Shown: piece by piece, positions 1-6,413 of the stretch
How the letters are laid out: each line of letters starts with the position of its first letter
Numbering within the stretch: position 1 is the first letter of the stretch
From: an uncultured Eggerthellaceae bacterium
GTDB lineage: Bacteria > Actinomycetota > Coriobacteriia > Coriobacteriales > Eggerthellaceae
DNA: 12,336 nt
Assembly: GCA_934631995.1 (NCBI GenBank)
Contig: CAKTYF010000052.1
Location: forward strand, 1-12,336
Reading direction: 5' to 3'
The notes under the pieces: model-generated
What the model was told of the DNA's origin: nothing
The model's input: only the letters and a program-made list of their open reading frames with translations
Database searches by the model: none
Translations under genes and position numbers: made by a program

Positions 1-1
1 G

Positions 2-1276
2 TTCACGAGCATCTATGGCATTGTGGACGGCTTCTTCATTTCCAATTACGCGGGGAAAACCGCATTCGCGGCCGTCAATTTGATCATGCCGTTCATTATG
101 ATTCTGGGCACGCTGGGTTTCATGATGGGTACGGGCGGCGGTGCCATTGTTGCGCAGACGCGGGGCAGCGGCGATGACGCGAAAGCGAACAGCTATTTCA
201 GTACCATCATTTGGTTTTCTCTGGCGGCGGGCTTAACGCTTGCTGTTATCGGCGCGATTTTCATGGAACCGGTTGCTCTTGCTCTGGGTGCAAGCGCCGA
301 TATGCTGGGCGACTGCGTGCTGTACGGCCGCATCAGCATGATTTCGCTCGCGTTCTTCATTTTGCAATTCGCGTTTCAGCCCCTTTTTGCTACGGCGGGC
401 AAGCCTCATCTGGGCTTTGTCGTTACGGTGGCAAGTGGCGTGGCGAACATCATTCTTGACTGGCTGTTAGTGGATGTTCTTGGGTGGCAAGTCGTAGGCG
501 CTGCAAGCGCAACCGTGGCCTCTGAGCTTTTAGGCGGTATTGTTCCGCTGATCTATTTCTTGAGTCCGAACAGCAGCTTCCTTCGTTTGGGAAAGCCGCG
601 CGCTGATTGGCGTCTTTTGGGCAAGGTGTGCGTCAATGGTTCGTCTGAAATGATGTCGATTATTGCTTCGAGCGTTGTCGCTATGCTCTACAACTTCCAG
701 CTTATGGCATATTTGGGCGAAGATGGCGTTTCCGCGTACGGCGTAATCATGTACGCTGGCATGATTTTCGGTGCGGTGCTGCAAGGTTATTGCATGGGCA
801 CGGCGCCGCTTATGAGTTATCAGCACGGTGCGCAAAACGGTAAGGAAAAGCGCAGCTTGTTGCGCCACGCTTTCGCGATAACAGGCGTTATGGGCCTTAC
901 GATGTTCGTGCTGGCGCAGCTTTTTGCCCCCAGCCTTGCCCAGCTGTTCGTGGGTTACGATCACGAACTCTATGACCTGACCGTTCATGCATTCCGCACT
1001 TATGCGCTGTGCCTGCTTTTCGTCTACTTTTCGCTGGTTGGCTCATCGACGTTTACCGCACTCGGAAACGGCCTGATTAGCGCCGTGATTTCGTTTGGTC
1101 ATACGCTTGTGTTCGAATGCGGCGCCGTTTTGATCCTGCCGGTGCTTTTCGGCATCGATGGCATTTGGTATGCCATTTTCGTGGCGGAAGTTGCGTCCAC
1201 CATTCTAGTCATCTTCTTTCTGTGTCGCCTTGGGTGTCGCTATGATTTGCGTCCGTTTTTCAAAGAGAAGAAGTGA
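2..1276 (+). CDS. MATE family efflux transporter (5' end outside window)
   Basis: Integral membrane exporter of the MATE (multi-antimicrobial extrusion) family, which pumps cationic drugs or metabolites out of the cell using an H+ or Na+ gradient. The reading frame is open to the left edge. The visible protein begins FTSIYGIVDGFFISNYAG, matching the conserved end of the first MATE helix (typically YNIVDGIFIS..G), so roughly 20-30 N-terminal residues are missing. The GTG at 23 is internal and not the start. About 424 residues remain, rich in long hydrophobic stretches as expected for 11-12 remaining helices, and the protein ends in a short basic tail (PFFKEKK). The stop TGA overlaps the GTG of the next small gene (GTGA at 1273-1276), suggesting translational coupling. 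Family assignment is confident; the substrate is unknown. The two Cys-rich miniproteins downstream hint at a metal or thiol-reactive cargo, but that is inference. Confidence 0.92.
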   Translation, partial: FTSIYGIVDGFFISNYAGKTAFAAVNLIMPFIMILGTLGFMMGTGGGAIVAQTRGSGDDAKANSYFSTIIWFSLAAGLTLAVIGAIFMEPVALALGASADMLGDCVLYGRISMISLAFFILQFAFQPLFATAGKPHLGFVVTVASGVANIILDWLLVDVLGWQVVGAASATVASELLGGIVPLIYFLSPNSSFLRLGKPRADWRLLGKVCVNGSSEMMSIIASSVVAMLYNFQLMAYLGEDGVSAYGVIMYAGMIFGAVLQGYCMGTAPLMSYQHGAQNGKEKRSLLRHAFAITGVMGLTMFVLAQLFAPSLAQLFVGYDHELYDLTVHAFRTYALCLLFVYFSLVGSSTFTALGNGLISAVISFGHTLVFECGAVLILPVLFGIDGIWYAIFVAEVASTILVIFFLCRLGCRYDLRPFFKEKK

Positions 1277-1506
1277 ACACCATGCGTCAGGAAACGTTTC
1301 GGTTTGCAATGAACAAGTGCTCGCAATGCGTTGGCAAGGCGCATTGCGCAAGCTGCGGGGAAGACCTGGTGGAGTTGTTGTCGCTTGTTCGTGGAATTGA
1401 ACGCGTGGAAGTCGATATGAAGAAGCGTACAATGATGGTTTGCTATACTTTCGACGAATCCGATTTAGAGGACGAGCTAGAAGAACGCGGTGTTTTCCGG
1501 CTGTAG
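1273..1506 (+). CDS. Small Cys-rich HMA-like protein, copy 1
   Basis: A 77-residue protein, or 74 if translation starts at ATG 1282. It carries CSQC at residues 16-19 and HCASC at 24-28, i.e. Cys-x2-Cys-x4-His-Cys-x2-Cys. The rest reads like a degenerate HMA ferredoxin-like domain: a helix after the second CxxC, a strand (RVEVDMKKRTMMVCY) matching the HMA V-x-V-D-x-x-x-x-T strand pair, and a final acidic helix ending in ERGVF, like the EEAGY end of HMA domains. Canonical HMA domains have one CxxC in a GMTCxxC loop; the additional upstream CxxC is unusual. GTG 1273 overlaps the MATE stop by 4 bp; ATG 1282 has AAGAAG at 1267-1272 as a possible Shine-Dalgarno, so the start is not settled. A soluble metal-binding or chaperone role fits the fold but is unproven. 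The gene is paralogous to the one at 1620. Confidence 0.75.
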   Translation: MNTMRQETFRFAMNKCSQCVGKAHCASCGEDLVELLSLVRGIERVEVDMKKRTMMVCYTFDESDLEDELEERGVFRL

Positions 1507-1619
1507 ATTTGTGGCTTGCAAAAGGTGGGCGGCCGCAATGGCGCTTGACCGCAATAAGGTGCGCGTCAAGACTGCACATCGTCCTTCGCGAGCAATTTTG
1601 AGAGAGGCTAAGAGAAGTT

Positions 1620-1835
1620 ATGGATATGCGTATCACGTATTATCGTTGTCAGACCTGTAAAGAGCAAGTGCATTGCGATGGATGCGAGAAACTGCTGGTC
1701 AAGCAGCTGTCAGAAGAGTCTGAAATTCGAAACGTGCAGGTGAACATGACGGCGAAAACGTTGTCGCTGGATACCACGCTTGATGCGGACACCTTGGAAG
1801 AAGTGCTGGAGGACGTTGGCCTGTATTGCGCCTAG
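1620..1835 (+). CDS. Small Cys-rich HMA-like protein, copy 2
   Basis: A 71-residue paralogue of the preceding gene. CQTC at residues 10-13 and HCDGC at 18-22 reproduce exactly the Cys-x2-Cys-x4-His-Cys-x2-Cys spacing of copy 1. The later part again fits an HMA-like pattern: helix, strand NVQVNMTAKTLSLD, acidic helix LEEVLEDVGLY, then a C-terminal Cys. Outside the motif the two copies are clearly diverged, so the shared signature looks selected rather than the result of a recent duplication. A purine-rich Shine-Dalgarno (AGAGAAG) lies just before ATG 1620; ATG 1626 is an alternative start. It lies 113 bp after copy 1. TTGACC at 1545-1550 in that gap could be a -35 element, but no convincing -10 follows. 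Likely binds a metal (Zn, Cu or similar) through the four Cys with or without His; this is inference. Confidence 0.75.
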   Translation: MDMRITYYRCQTCKEQVHCDGCEKLLVKQLSEESEIRNVQVNMTAKTLSLDTTLDADTLEEVLEDVGLYCA

Positions 1836-1928
1836 CGCACGAACGCAGCAGTGGGCCTTGCGCCTGCATTCGCACCCACCGAGCCCAAGGCTTCGACCAC
1901 GCACGATGTTGTGCGCAGCTTGCTCTAT

Positions 1929-1958
1929 TAGGAAACAACACAAACGTTTTGTTTCCTA
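1929..1958. repeat. Perfect 10-bp inverted repeat (possible operator or hairpin)
   Basis: TAGGAAACAA at 1929-1938 is mirrored by TTGTTTCCTA at 1949-1958, with a 10-nt loop that contains AAACGTT. It lies 94 bp after the second Cys-rich gene and 80 bp before the 62-residue orphan gene. The right arm is not followed by a T run, so it is a poor intrinsic terminator. The AT-rich, symmetrical form fits a dimeric regulator site or a transcript-end hairpin; the sequence does not decide between these. The rest of 1836-2037 shows no gene or convincing promoter. Confidence 0.55.
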
Positions 1959-2037
1959 TTGATAAACATTTATGCCTTCGTGCGCTGCCGCGCGCGCTTT
2001 GCAGTAGCATAGCTCTTGTAGAGTAGAGAGGTGTGTC

Positions 2038-2226
2038 ATGGCTATAGAAAGATATCTTGTTCATCGCGTAAGCTTCGATCGCGGCGTTAAGCTTCCTGTT
2101 CTGGATGGGCGTTTCGGCGTTTCCATGAAGGATGATCAAACGATGGTGTTTGATGACGTTGCGGAAGCCGAAGCGTTTGTTCGCGCTCTTTCAAGAGCCA
2201 TTGCTGCCTACAAAGGCGAAGAATAA
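2038..2226 (+). CDS. 62-residue hypothetical protein
   Basis: I do not recognise this family. The gene has a good ribosome binding site (GAGAGG shortly before ATG 2038) and is followed 24 bp later by a strong intrinsic terminator, so it looks like a genuine, independently terminated transcript. The protein is soluble with no signal peptide or membrane helix. The N-terminal half has alternating hydrophobics typical of strands (YLVHRVSFDRGVKLPVLDGRFGVSM). The C-terminal part is one amphipathic helix (VAEAEAFVRALSRAIAAYKG). There are no Cys residues, so it is not a third member of the Cys-rich pair. Its neighbours give no functional clue. Confidence 0.6.
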   Translation: MAIERYLVHRVSFDRGVKLPVLDGRFGVSMKDDQTMVFDDVAEAEAFVRALSRAIAAYKGEE

Positions 2227-2250
2227 GTACCAAGAAAAAATAATAAGACG

Positions 2251-2285
2251 AAAACGGGGGATGCCAACTGGACATCCCCCGTTTT
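2251..2285 (+). terminator. Rho-independent terminator, 13-bp perfect stem
   Basis: AAAACGGGGGATG (2251-2263) pairs perfectly with CATCCCCCGTTTT (2273-2285) around a 9-nt loop. The GC core flanked by A4 and T4 allows it to work in both directions, which suits its place between the 62-residue gene (+) and the convergent flavin reductase gene (-) ending at 2362. Confidence 0.9.
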
Positions 2286-2361
2286 GCTGTTGCGCTCGTT
2301 TGCGCGGCGCTGTCATCGCTTTTGCGCGCGTTACGTGCGAGCCTTCTGCGCTTCGCTCATG

Positions 2362-2943
2362 CTAGTTGCTCTTTGCAAATGCCGCTTTAATCTCGGCAAT
2401 GTAAAGGCGATGCTGATCTTGCGTGGTGTACCAACGCTCCCATAAGGCGCTGTCCTTGTAGCATTCGCGGGGAAGCTCCTGCTCGCAAACCTTCTCGCAA
2501 ACAAGAACCAGACGCGATTCCTCAATGAACGGCGTATGCACGTGTTCGCCCAGGCCGATTTTCTCATCGTGGGTCAAATCAACGCCGCACCAGCCGGTGT
2601 GCAGACCAGCCGATTCGATTTTATGCGGGTCATCCCAGCCGTGCGCGGTACCCAGATATGTTTTCGCCTTGTTGTGTTCGTCGCCCAAGAAATCAACGGT
2701 GAACAGGGGTTCTTGGTCCATCAGGTGGCGAGAGTAGCGGTATTTTTCGCCACGCACCACTACAAACGCTACGGGCGCATTCCACATAACGCCCAAGCCG
2801 CCCCACGCAGCCGTCATGGCGTTTGCGCCCGTGGTGGGGTTGCCCATGACAAGCTCCATGTAGTCTTTGCCAATGGCCTTGAACACGTTTTCCGTAAGAT
2901 CCCAAGGGTTAATCTCGTCAAATCCTTTAAGCTTTTTAACCAC
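2362..2943 (-). CDS. Flavin reductase family (FMN-binding split-barrel) protein
   Basis: A 193-residue protein of the flavin reductase-like/flavoredoxin (DIM6/NTAB) family, which binds FMN in a split-barrel fold and transfers electrons from NAD(P)H or another donor. The motif ANAMTAAWGGLGVMWNAPV (residues about 40-58) matches the family signature N.MT.SWGGLGVLWNKPV. The following VAFVVVRGEKYRYS, DEPLFTVDFLG-like strand, and ESRLVLVCEKV strand are all typical, and length is normal. The start is GTG at 2943-2941, because a good AGGAG (complement of 2949-2953) lies 5 nt upstream. A perfect TATAAT on the minus strand at 2986-2981 probably serves as -10. It is divergent from the DUF1653 gene. The physiological electron donor and acceptor cannot be read from the sequence. 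Confidence 0.88.
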   Translation of the reverse strand: MVKKLKGFDEINPWDLTENVFKAIGKDYMELVMGNPTTGANAMTAAWGGLGVMWNAPVAFVVVRGEKYRYSRHLMDQEPLFTVDFLGDEHNKAKTYLGTAHGWDDPHKIESAGLHTGWCGVDLTHDEKIGLGEHVHTPFIEESRLVLVCEKVCEQELPRECYKDSALWERWYTTQDQHRLYIAEIKAAFAKSN

Positions 2944-2980
2944 AATGTCTCCTAACTTTGAAACGGTGAATGCAACCCGA

Positions 2981-2986
2981 ATTATA
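2981..2986 (-). promoter_or_regulatory. -10 element (TATAAT) for the flavin reductase gene
   Basis: The plus strand reads ATTATA, giving a perfect TATAAT on the minus strand 37 nt upstream of the GTG start. No good -35 is found at 16-18 nt; TTGAAC on the same strand is about 22 nt away, which is too far. It lies between two divergent genes. Confidence 0.5.
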
Positions 2987-3016
2987 CGTGCTGTTCGGTA
3001 TTCCGTGCGTTCAAGG

Positions 3017-3022
3017 TATACT
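3017..3022 (+). promoter_or_regulatory. -10 element (TATACT) for the DUF1653 gene
   Basis: TATACT lies 43 nt before the preferred ATG 3066. The -35 position at 17-bp spacing (TTCGGT, 2994-2999) is poor, so activator help or a different -35 is possible. The two divergent promoters are only about 30 bp apart and may interfere with each other. Confidence 0.4.
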
Positions 3023-3065
3023 TTATTCAGGATAAAAATAGGGGAGTTGTTCGAAAGGCATGTAT

Positions 3066-3317
3066 ATGCGCGAATTGAAAATCAAGGGAATCTATCGGCA
3101 TTTCAAGGGCGATTTGTACCTTGTCGAGGACGTTGCGCGTCATTCAGAGACCGATGAAGAGCTTGTTGTATATCGAAAGCTTTACGGCGATTGTTCCTTG
3201 TGGGTTCGTCCGCTTGAGCTTTTCTTGTCCGAAGTTGATCACGAGAAGTACCCCGAAGTTGAGCAGCGTTATCGTTTCGAGTTGCAAAACATTCCGAGTG
3301 TAGCTCATAAAGACTAA
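3066..3317 (+). CDS. DUF1653 domain protein
   Basis: An 83-residue protein that is almost entirely one DUF1653 domain, a small beta-rich domain of unknown function. Family hallmarks are KGIYRHFKGDLYLV near the N-terminus, then ARHSETDEELVVYRKLYGD and SLWVRPLELF. The start is placed at ATG 3066 rather than ATG 3060 because GAAAGG (3053-3058) is then 7 nt away instead of 1. The gene stands alone, divergent from the flavin reductase gene and convergent with the patatin gene. Function is unknown; the small barrel-like fold suggests ligand or protein binding, but this is inference. Confidence 0.88.
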   Translation: MRELKIKGIYRHFKGDLYLVEDVARHSETDEELVVYRKLYGDCSLWVRPLELFLSEVDHEKYPEVEQRYRFELQNIPSVAHKD

Positions 3318-3341
3318 ACGCCGCAGTTTGAGGCGGCGTTT
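3316..3341. terminator. GC-rich hairpin after the DUF1653 gene
   Basis: AAACGCCGC (3316-3324) pairs perfectly with GCGGCGTTT (3333-3341) around an 8-nt loop. The left arm begins inside the TAA stop codon. There is no long T run on either strand, only the TTT of the stem, so it is a weak intrinsic terminator that could act on both the plus gene and the convergent patatin gene. Confidence 0.6.
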
Positions 3342-3514
3342 GGGGTTGGGAAAGTGGCGTCGGACAGCGGCGGAAGGCGCGGCGCGCTAGGCGGCCCCGG
3401 CATCCGGAAGGCCCGGGAAGGTCTTGGCGCTTCGGGCAGCCCGAGACTCGGAGGGCCCAAGGCCGCGGCGCGCGGGTTGCTCCAGCGCACCGAAAAGCAT
3501 CGGAAGCGCGCTTG
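3342..3514. other. GC-rich structured spacer between convergent genes
   Basis: This gap is much richer in G+C than the flanking genes and holds several complementary or repeated segments. GGCCC at 3410-3414 faces GGGCC at 3453-3457, TCGGGC-A-GCCCGA sits in the centre, and GCGGCGCGC occurs as a direct repeat at 3379-3387 and 3465-3473. No ribosome binding site or credible gene is present; the only open frame spanning it is a low-complexity translation of GC-rich DNA. It may contribute to transcription termination of the patatin gene. Confidence 0.4.
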
Positions 3515-4477
3515 TTACGGTTTCGCCAGGTACTCTTGCAGCGCGTTCCAAGTCTCTATGGCCTGTTCGTAGCCTTGTTCGTACAAGTTGAGCAGCTTTT
3601 CGGGGTCGCGCTCCATATGATCGATTTCCACGGCTTTCTGCGGGCGGATAAGAAAGATGTTGCCTTCGTCTGCTTCGCGTTGCAGGCGGCGGTACAACCG
3701 GTTGTACTCGTAGTGGCGGTATTCCACGCGCTCGCAGAAATACGGGTAGTCACCGTAGGCGGTGCGCATAAGTGCCATAAGCTTATTGGGCTGCTTCTTG
3801 TAATCGGCGGCTTGCGTAAGCACCACAATCTGCTTTTTTGTTCCCGTGGCCAGCGAATAATCCAGCGGCACGCTGTCGCAAGGTCCGCCGTCGAGCAGCT
3901 TTTTGCCATCGACTTCCACGATTTGGCTCACAAGCGGCATGCTCGAAGTGGCAATAAGATACGGCGTGTCCTTTTCGTAATCCGTGATTTCGTGATAATC
4001 CGCCTCGCCCGTTTCCAAATTGCTGCTCACGGCAACAACGTGGACGGGGGAGTCGTTGTAGGCGGCGGGATCAAGCGGATCAAGTTCGTGCGGCACTTTG
4101 TCAAAGGCAAAGTCGCGTCCATACGCATTGCCAGTAAGGGCGAAGCTTTTCATGGACAGGTAACGCGGGTCGTCGCAGTATTTCAGGTTCAGGAAACAGC
4201 TGCGGCCCAAAAGACCCGCCGCATAGCATGATCCGGTGAGCGCGCCGGCCGATGTTCCTACGATGAGCTGCGGAAAGAACTTCTTTTCCATCCAGAAATC
4301 AAGAACGCCTGCGGTGAATTGACAGCGCATGGCCCCGCCTTCAAGCACCAGATTGCACGGGGTAATGGCGGCACCCAGCCAAGCAGGAGTTTGGTAGCGA
4401 TACGTTTTTTCGCCCGTTGTTTCGCTTGATGTTGCGTTTGCGGTGGCGATGGGCTCATTTTGTTCGGAGGTCTGCAT
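3515..4477 (-). CDS. Patatin-like phospholipase (YjjU-like)
   Basis: A 320-residue patatin-family serine acylhydrolase with a Ser-Asp dyad, expected to cleave acyl esters of phospholipids or related lipids. Motifs in order are: the glycine-rich oxyanion loop LEGGAMR at 45-51, the nucleophile elbow GTSAG at 74-78 (Ser76), and DGG at 196-198 (Asp196). SSMPLV before the strand leading to DGG is also typical. Length and the C-terminal tail (DPEKLLNLYEQGYEQA) fit the bacterial YjjU-type group. There is no signal peptide, so it is probably cytoplasmic or membrane-associated. The first about 30 residues are Ser/Thr/Glu-rich and look disordered. ATG 4477 is preceded by AGGAG with a 6-nt spacer. Physiological substrate unknown. 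Confidence 0.92.
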   Translation of the reverse strand: MQTSEQNEPIATANATSSETTGEKTYRYQTPAWLGAAITPCNLVLEGGAMRCQFTAGVLDFWMEKKFFPQLIVGTSAGALTGSCYAAGLLGRSCFLNLKYCDDPRYLSMKSFALTGNAYGRDFAFDKVPHELDPLDPAAYNDSPVHVVAVSSNLETGEADYHEITDYEKDTPYLIATSSMPLVSQIVEVDGKKLLDGGPCDSVPLDYSLATGTKKQIVVLTQAADYKKQPNKLMALMRTAYGDYPYFCERVEYRHYEYNRLYRRLQREADEGNIFLIRPQKAVEIDHMERDPEKLLNLYEQGYEQAIETWNALQEYLAKP

Positions 4478-4533
4478 GGCGTGCTCCTGTCTTTTATCTG
4501 CGACGTAAGCGTGACGCTTGTTGTTCGTACGTC

Positions 4534-4539
4534 ATTATA
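4534..4539 (-). promoter_or_regulatory. -10 element (TATAAT) for the patatin-like gene
   Basis: The plus strand ATTATA gives a perfect minus-strand TATAAT 57 nt before the patatin start. No clear -35 is visible at 16-18 nt. The predicted leader contains a short inverted repeat, AAGCG/CGCTT (4507-4511 and 4515-4519). Confidence 0.5.
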
Positions 4540-4637
4540 GCTTGCCGGCGCAGCTCTTCGCGCGAAAGGGATGTGCATTATGCCGAATCTGTTGCCACAC
4601 CGTAGGATTGCCGCAAGGTAAACTGCTTGTAAGGGAA

Positions 4638-4643
4638 TACAAT
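4638..4643 (+). promoter_or_regulatory. Possible -10 (TACAAT) upstream of thioredoxin
   Basis: TACAAT differs from consensus at one base and is the best -10-like sequence in the 291-bp gap 4478-4768. There is no matching -35 at normal spacing, and the resulting leader would be about 120 nt. Beyond this and the patatin promoter, I see nothing else convincing in the gap. Confidence 0.3.
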
Positions 4644-4768
4644 GGAGTTGTAATTGCGCATGTGGAAAGCTGCTGCGGTGTGTCCGTGCTGGGGCCGCGT
4701 GGCGGCGTCTTGATTTTGACGCGCATGGGCAATCCTATTCAGACCAAGTAATATTTCAGGAGGCAGTT

Positions 4769-5080
4769 ATGGTTGAATCAATCACGTCTCAGCAATTCAA
4801 GGATTCCGTTCTTTCGGGAAAAGGTCGCATTCTGGTGGATTTTTCTGCCGTGTGGTGTGGTCCGTGCCGCATGCTTGCGCCGCTCGTGGATCAGCTGGCG
4901 GAAGAGAAAGCCGGCCAGCTTACGGTGTACTCTGTTGATGTGGACGTTTGCCCCGATGTTGCGGGTGCGTTCGGTGTGAGTGCCGTTCCCACGCTTATTT
5001 TGTTCGAAGACGGCAAGCCGCTGCGTCAGACCATGGGTGCGCAGCCTATCGAGCGTCTGCGCGAGTTCGTGGAGGCATAA
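4769..5080 (+). CDS. trxA: Thioredoxin
   Basis: A cytoplasmic thiol-disulfide oxidoreductase that reduces protein disulfides using electrons from thioredoxin reductase. The 103-residue length is standard. The active site WCGPC has redox cysteines Cys30 and Cys33 after the strand ILVDFSAVW, and the cis-proline is Pro74 in SAVPT. DVDVCPDVAGAFGV matches the conserved D.D..P..A..Y.V region, with a further Cys61 that is not part of the usual active site. Start ATG 4769 has a consensus AGGAGG at 4758-4763 with a 5-nt spacer. No thioredoxin reductase gene is adjacent. Several thioredoxins usually coexist in a genome, so this may not be the main housekeeping copy. Confidence 0.93.
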   Translation: MVESITSQQFKDSVLSGKGRILVDFSAVWCGPCRMLAPLVDQLAEEKAGQLTVYSVDVDVCPDVAGAFGVSAVPTLILFEDGKPLRQTMGAQPIERLREFVEA

Positions 5081-5197
5081 GCCCTTCTGGTTCTTTAATC
5101 TTGCTTTGCAAATCTCACGAACTTGCTGTTTATTACGTGGATTTGAAGGGTCTAGTGAAATCGGGTTGCCCGCGCGCATTTCTTTACGGATGGAATC

Positions 5198-5206
5198 TGC
5201 TACAAT
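5198..5206 (+). promoter_or_regulatory. Extended -10 promoter for prfA
   Basis: TGC directly precedes TACAAT, giving an extended -10 (TGnTAnAAT-type) that can work without a good -35. Transcription would start near 5213, leaving a leader of about 65 nt. That leader holds a small hairpin, GCGCC (5226-5230) with GGCGC (5239-5243). Otherwise nothing is visible in 5081-5278. Confidence 0.5.
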
Positions 5207-5278
5207 ATATGGTTGCAAAAATCGAGCGCCTATGATGGGGCGCGTTTCACGAGCATATGACATTTAAGGAAGATATCC

Positions 5279-6343
5279 ATGCGCGATAAGCTTGAGAAGA
5301 TAATTTCTGCCTTCGAGGACCTTGAGGCCAAGATGGGCGACCCGGACGTTCTGTCCGACCAAAAAGAATACAATCGCCTGGCGAAAGAATATGCCACGCA
5401 GCGTCCTTTGGCGGAGCGCGCTGCCGATTACATTCGCGCGTGCGATGACTTGGAAGAAGCAAAGCTCATGCTTTCCGATCCGGACATGAAGGAATTCGCG
5501 CAGGAGGAAATCGCCTCTATCGAAGAGAGCCTTCCCGCTATCGAGGAAGACATCAAGTTCATGCTTATTCCCAGTGATCCGGCAGACGAAAAAGACATTA
5601 TCGTTGAGATTCGCGCTGCGGCAGGTGGCGATGAAGCCGCTATCTTCGCGGGCGATCTGTTCAAGATGTACGATCGTTTTTGCTCGTCTCAGAAGTGGAA
5701 GATCGAGATGCTTGACGCCTCTCCCTCGGACGCGGGTGGTTACAAGCAGGTCGAATTCAAGGTTAAGGGCGACAAGGTTTATTCCGTAATGAAGTTCGAA
5801 TCGGGCGTTCATCGCGTTCAGCGCGTGCCGAAGACGGAAAGCCAGGGCCGCATTCAGACGTCTACCGCAACGGTTGCCGTCTTGCCCGAAGCCGACGAAG
5901 TTGATATCGAAATCAACGAAGCAACCGACATTCGCGTTGACGTGTTCCGCGCGGGCGGCCCTGGTGGCCAGTGCGTTAACACCACGGACTCTGCCGTGCG
6001 CATCACGCACCTTCCTACGGGTTTGGTCGTGCAGTCTCAGGATCAGAAGTCGCAATTGCAAAACAAGATTGCAGCTATGGCTGTTCTGCGTGCACGTTTG
6101 TATGAGAAGATGCTGGCCGAGCAGCAGGCAGAAGAAGGCGCGCAGCGTTTGGCGCAAATCGGTACGGGTGCTCGTGCAGAGAAGATTCGCACGTATAACG
6201 CTCCGCAGGACCGCGTGACCGACCACCGCATTGGCTTCAACAGCACGTACAACAGCGTTTTGCTGGGTGATGGCTTGCAGGATGTCATTACGGCGTTGCA
6301 AGCAGCCGACCGCGCCCGCAAGCTGGAAAGCTCAATCAACTAA
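5279..6343 (+). CDS. prfA: Peptide chain release factor 1
   Basis: RF1 (354 residues, normal length) recognises UAA and UAG in the ribosomal A site and triggers release of the finished peptide. The N-terminal helical domain is followed by the conserved AAAGGDEAAIFAGDLF segment (113-128). The stop-codon reading motif PxT is PKT at 184-186 within HRVQRVPKTESQGR, which marks RF1 rather than RF2 (SPF). The catalytic GGQ lies at 229-231 in AGGPGGQCVNTTDSAVR, and the C-terminal region includes RIRTYNAPQDRVTDHR-like signature sequence. Cys follows GGQ where many RF1 proteins have His; Gly and Ser also occur in actinobacteria, so the site is tolerant. ATG 5279 has AAGGA at 5266-5270. Its modifying enzyme prmC follows after a terminator. 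Confidence 0.97.
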   Translation: MRDKLEKIISAFEDLEAKMGDPDVLSDQKEYNRLAKEYATQRPLAERAADYIRACDDLEEAKLMLSDPDMKEFAQEEIASIEESLPAIEEDIKFMLIPSDPADEKDIIVEIRAAAGGDEAAIFAGDLFKMYDRFCSSQKWKIEMLDASPSDAGGYKQVEFKVKGDKVYSVMKFESGVHRVQRVPKTESQGRIQTSTATVAVLPEADEVDIEINEATDIRVDVFRAGGPGGQCVNTTDSAVRITHLPTGLVVQSQDQKSQLQNKIAAMAVLRARLYEKMLAEQQAEEGAQRLAQIGTGARAEKIRTYNAPQDRVTDHRIGFNSTYNSVLLGDGLQDVITALQAADRARKLESSIN

Positions 6344-6363
6344 GTTTTCAATCGTTTCATTCG

Positions 6364-6396
6364 GGGAAGTCGCGAAACGGCGGCTTCCCGTTTTTT
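6364..6396 (+). terminator. Rho-independent terminator between prfA and prmC
   Basis: Stem 6364-6373 pairs with 6380-6389 (one G-T wobble) around a 6-nt GAAACG loop. It is followed after one G by six T (6391-6396), a textbook intrinsic terminator. It ends only 4 nt before the purine-rich ribosome binding site of prmC. Confidence 0.88.
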
Positions 6397-6413
6397 ATGC
6401 AAGGGGGTTGGCG

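Noticed and set aside
3354..3572. 72-codon open frame across the GC-rich spacer
   Set aside because: Gly/Arg/Ala-rich translation produced by base composition; it runs into the patatin gene on the other strand.
3512..4231. 239-codon open frame antisense to the patatin gene
   Set aside because: Shadow of a codon-biased gene with clear catalytic motifs on the other strand; no ribosome binding site.
4518..4751. 77-codon open frame upstream of thioredoxin
   Set aside because: No ribosome binding site, unusual composition, and it spans the patatin promoter region; more likely leader DNA.
5226..5243. Riboswitch in the prfA leader
   Set aside because: Only a 5-bp hairpin is visible; no known riboswitch consensus or alternative terminator structure was found.
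5264..6301. 345-codon open frame antisense to prfA
   Set aside because: It mirrors prfA almost exactly, its translation is an Arg/His/Leu-rich shadow with no recognisable domain, and prfA has full family motifs.
6231..6413. N-terminal extension of prmC
   Set aside because: It would overlap prfA out of frame and cross the terminator hairpin; GTG 6414 has the ribosome binding site and family-like start.
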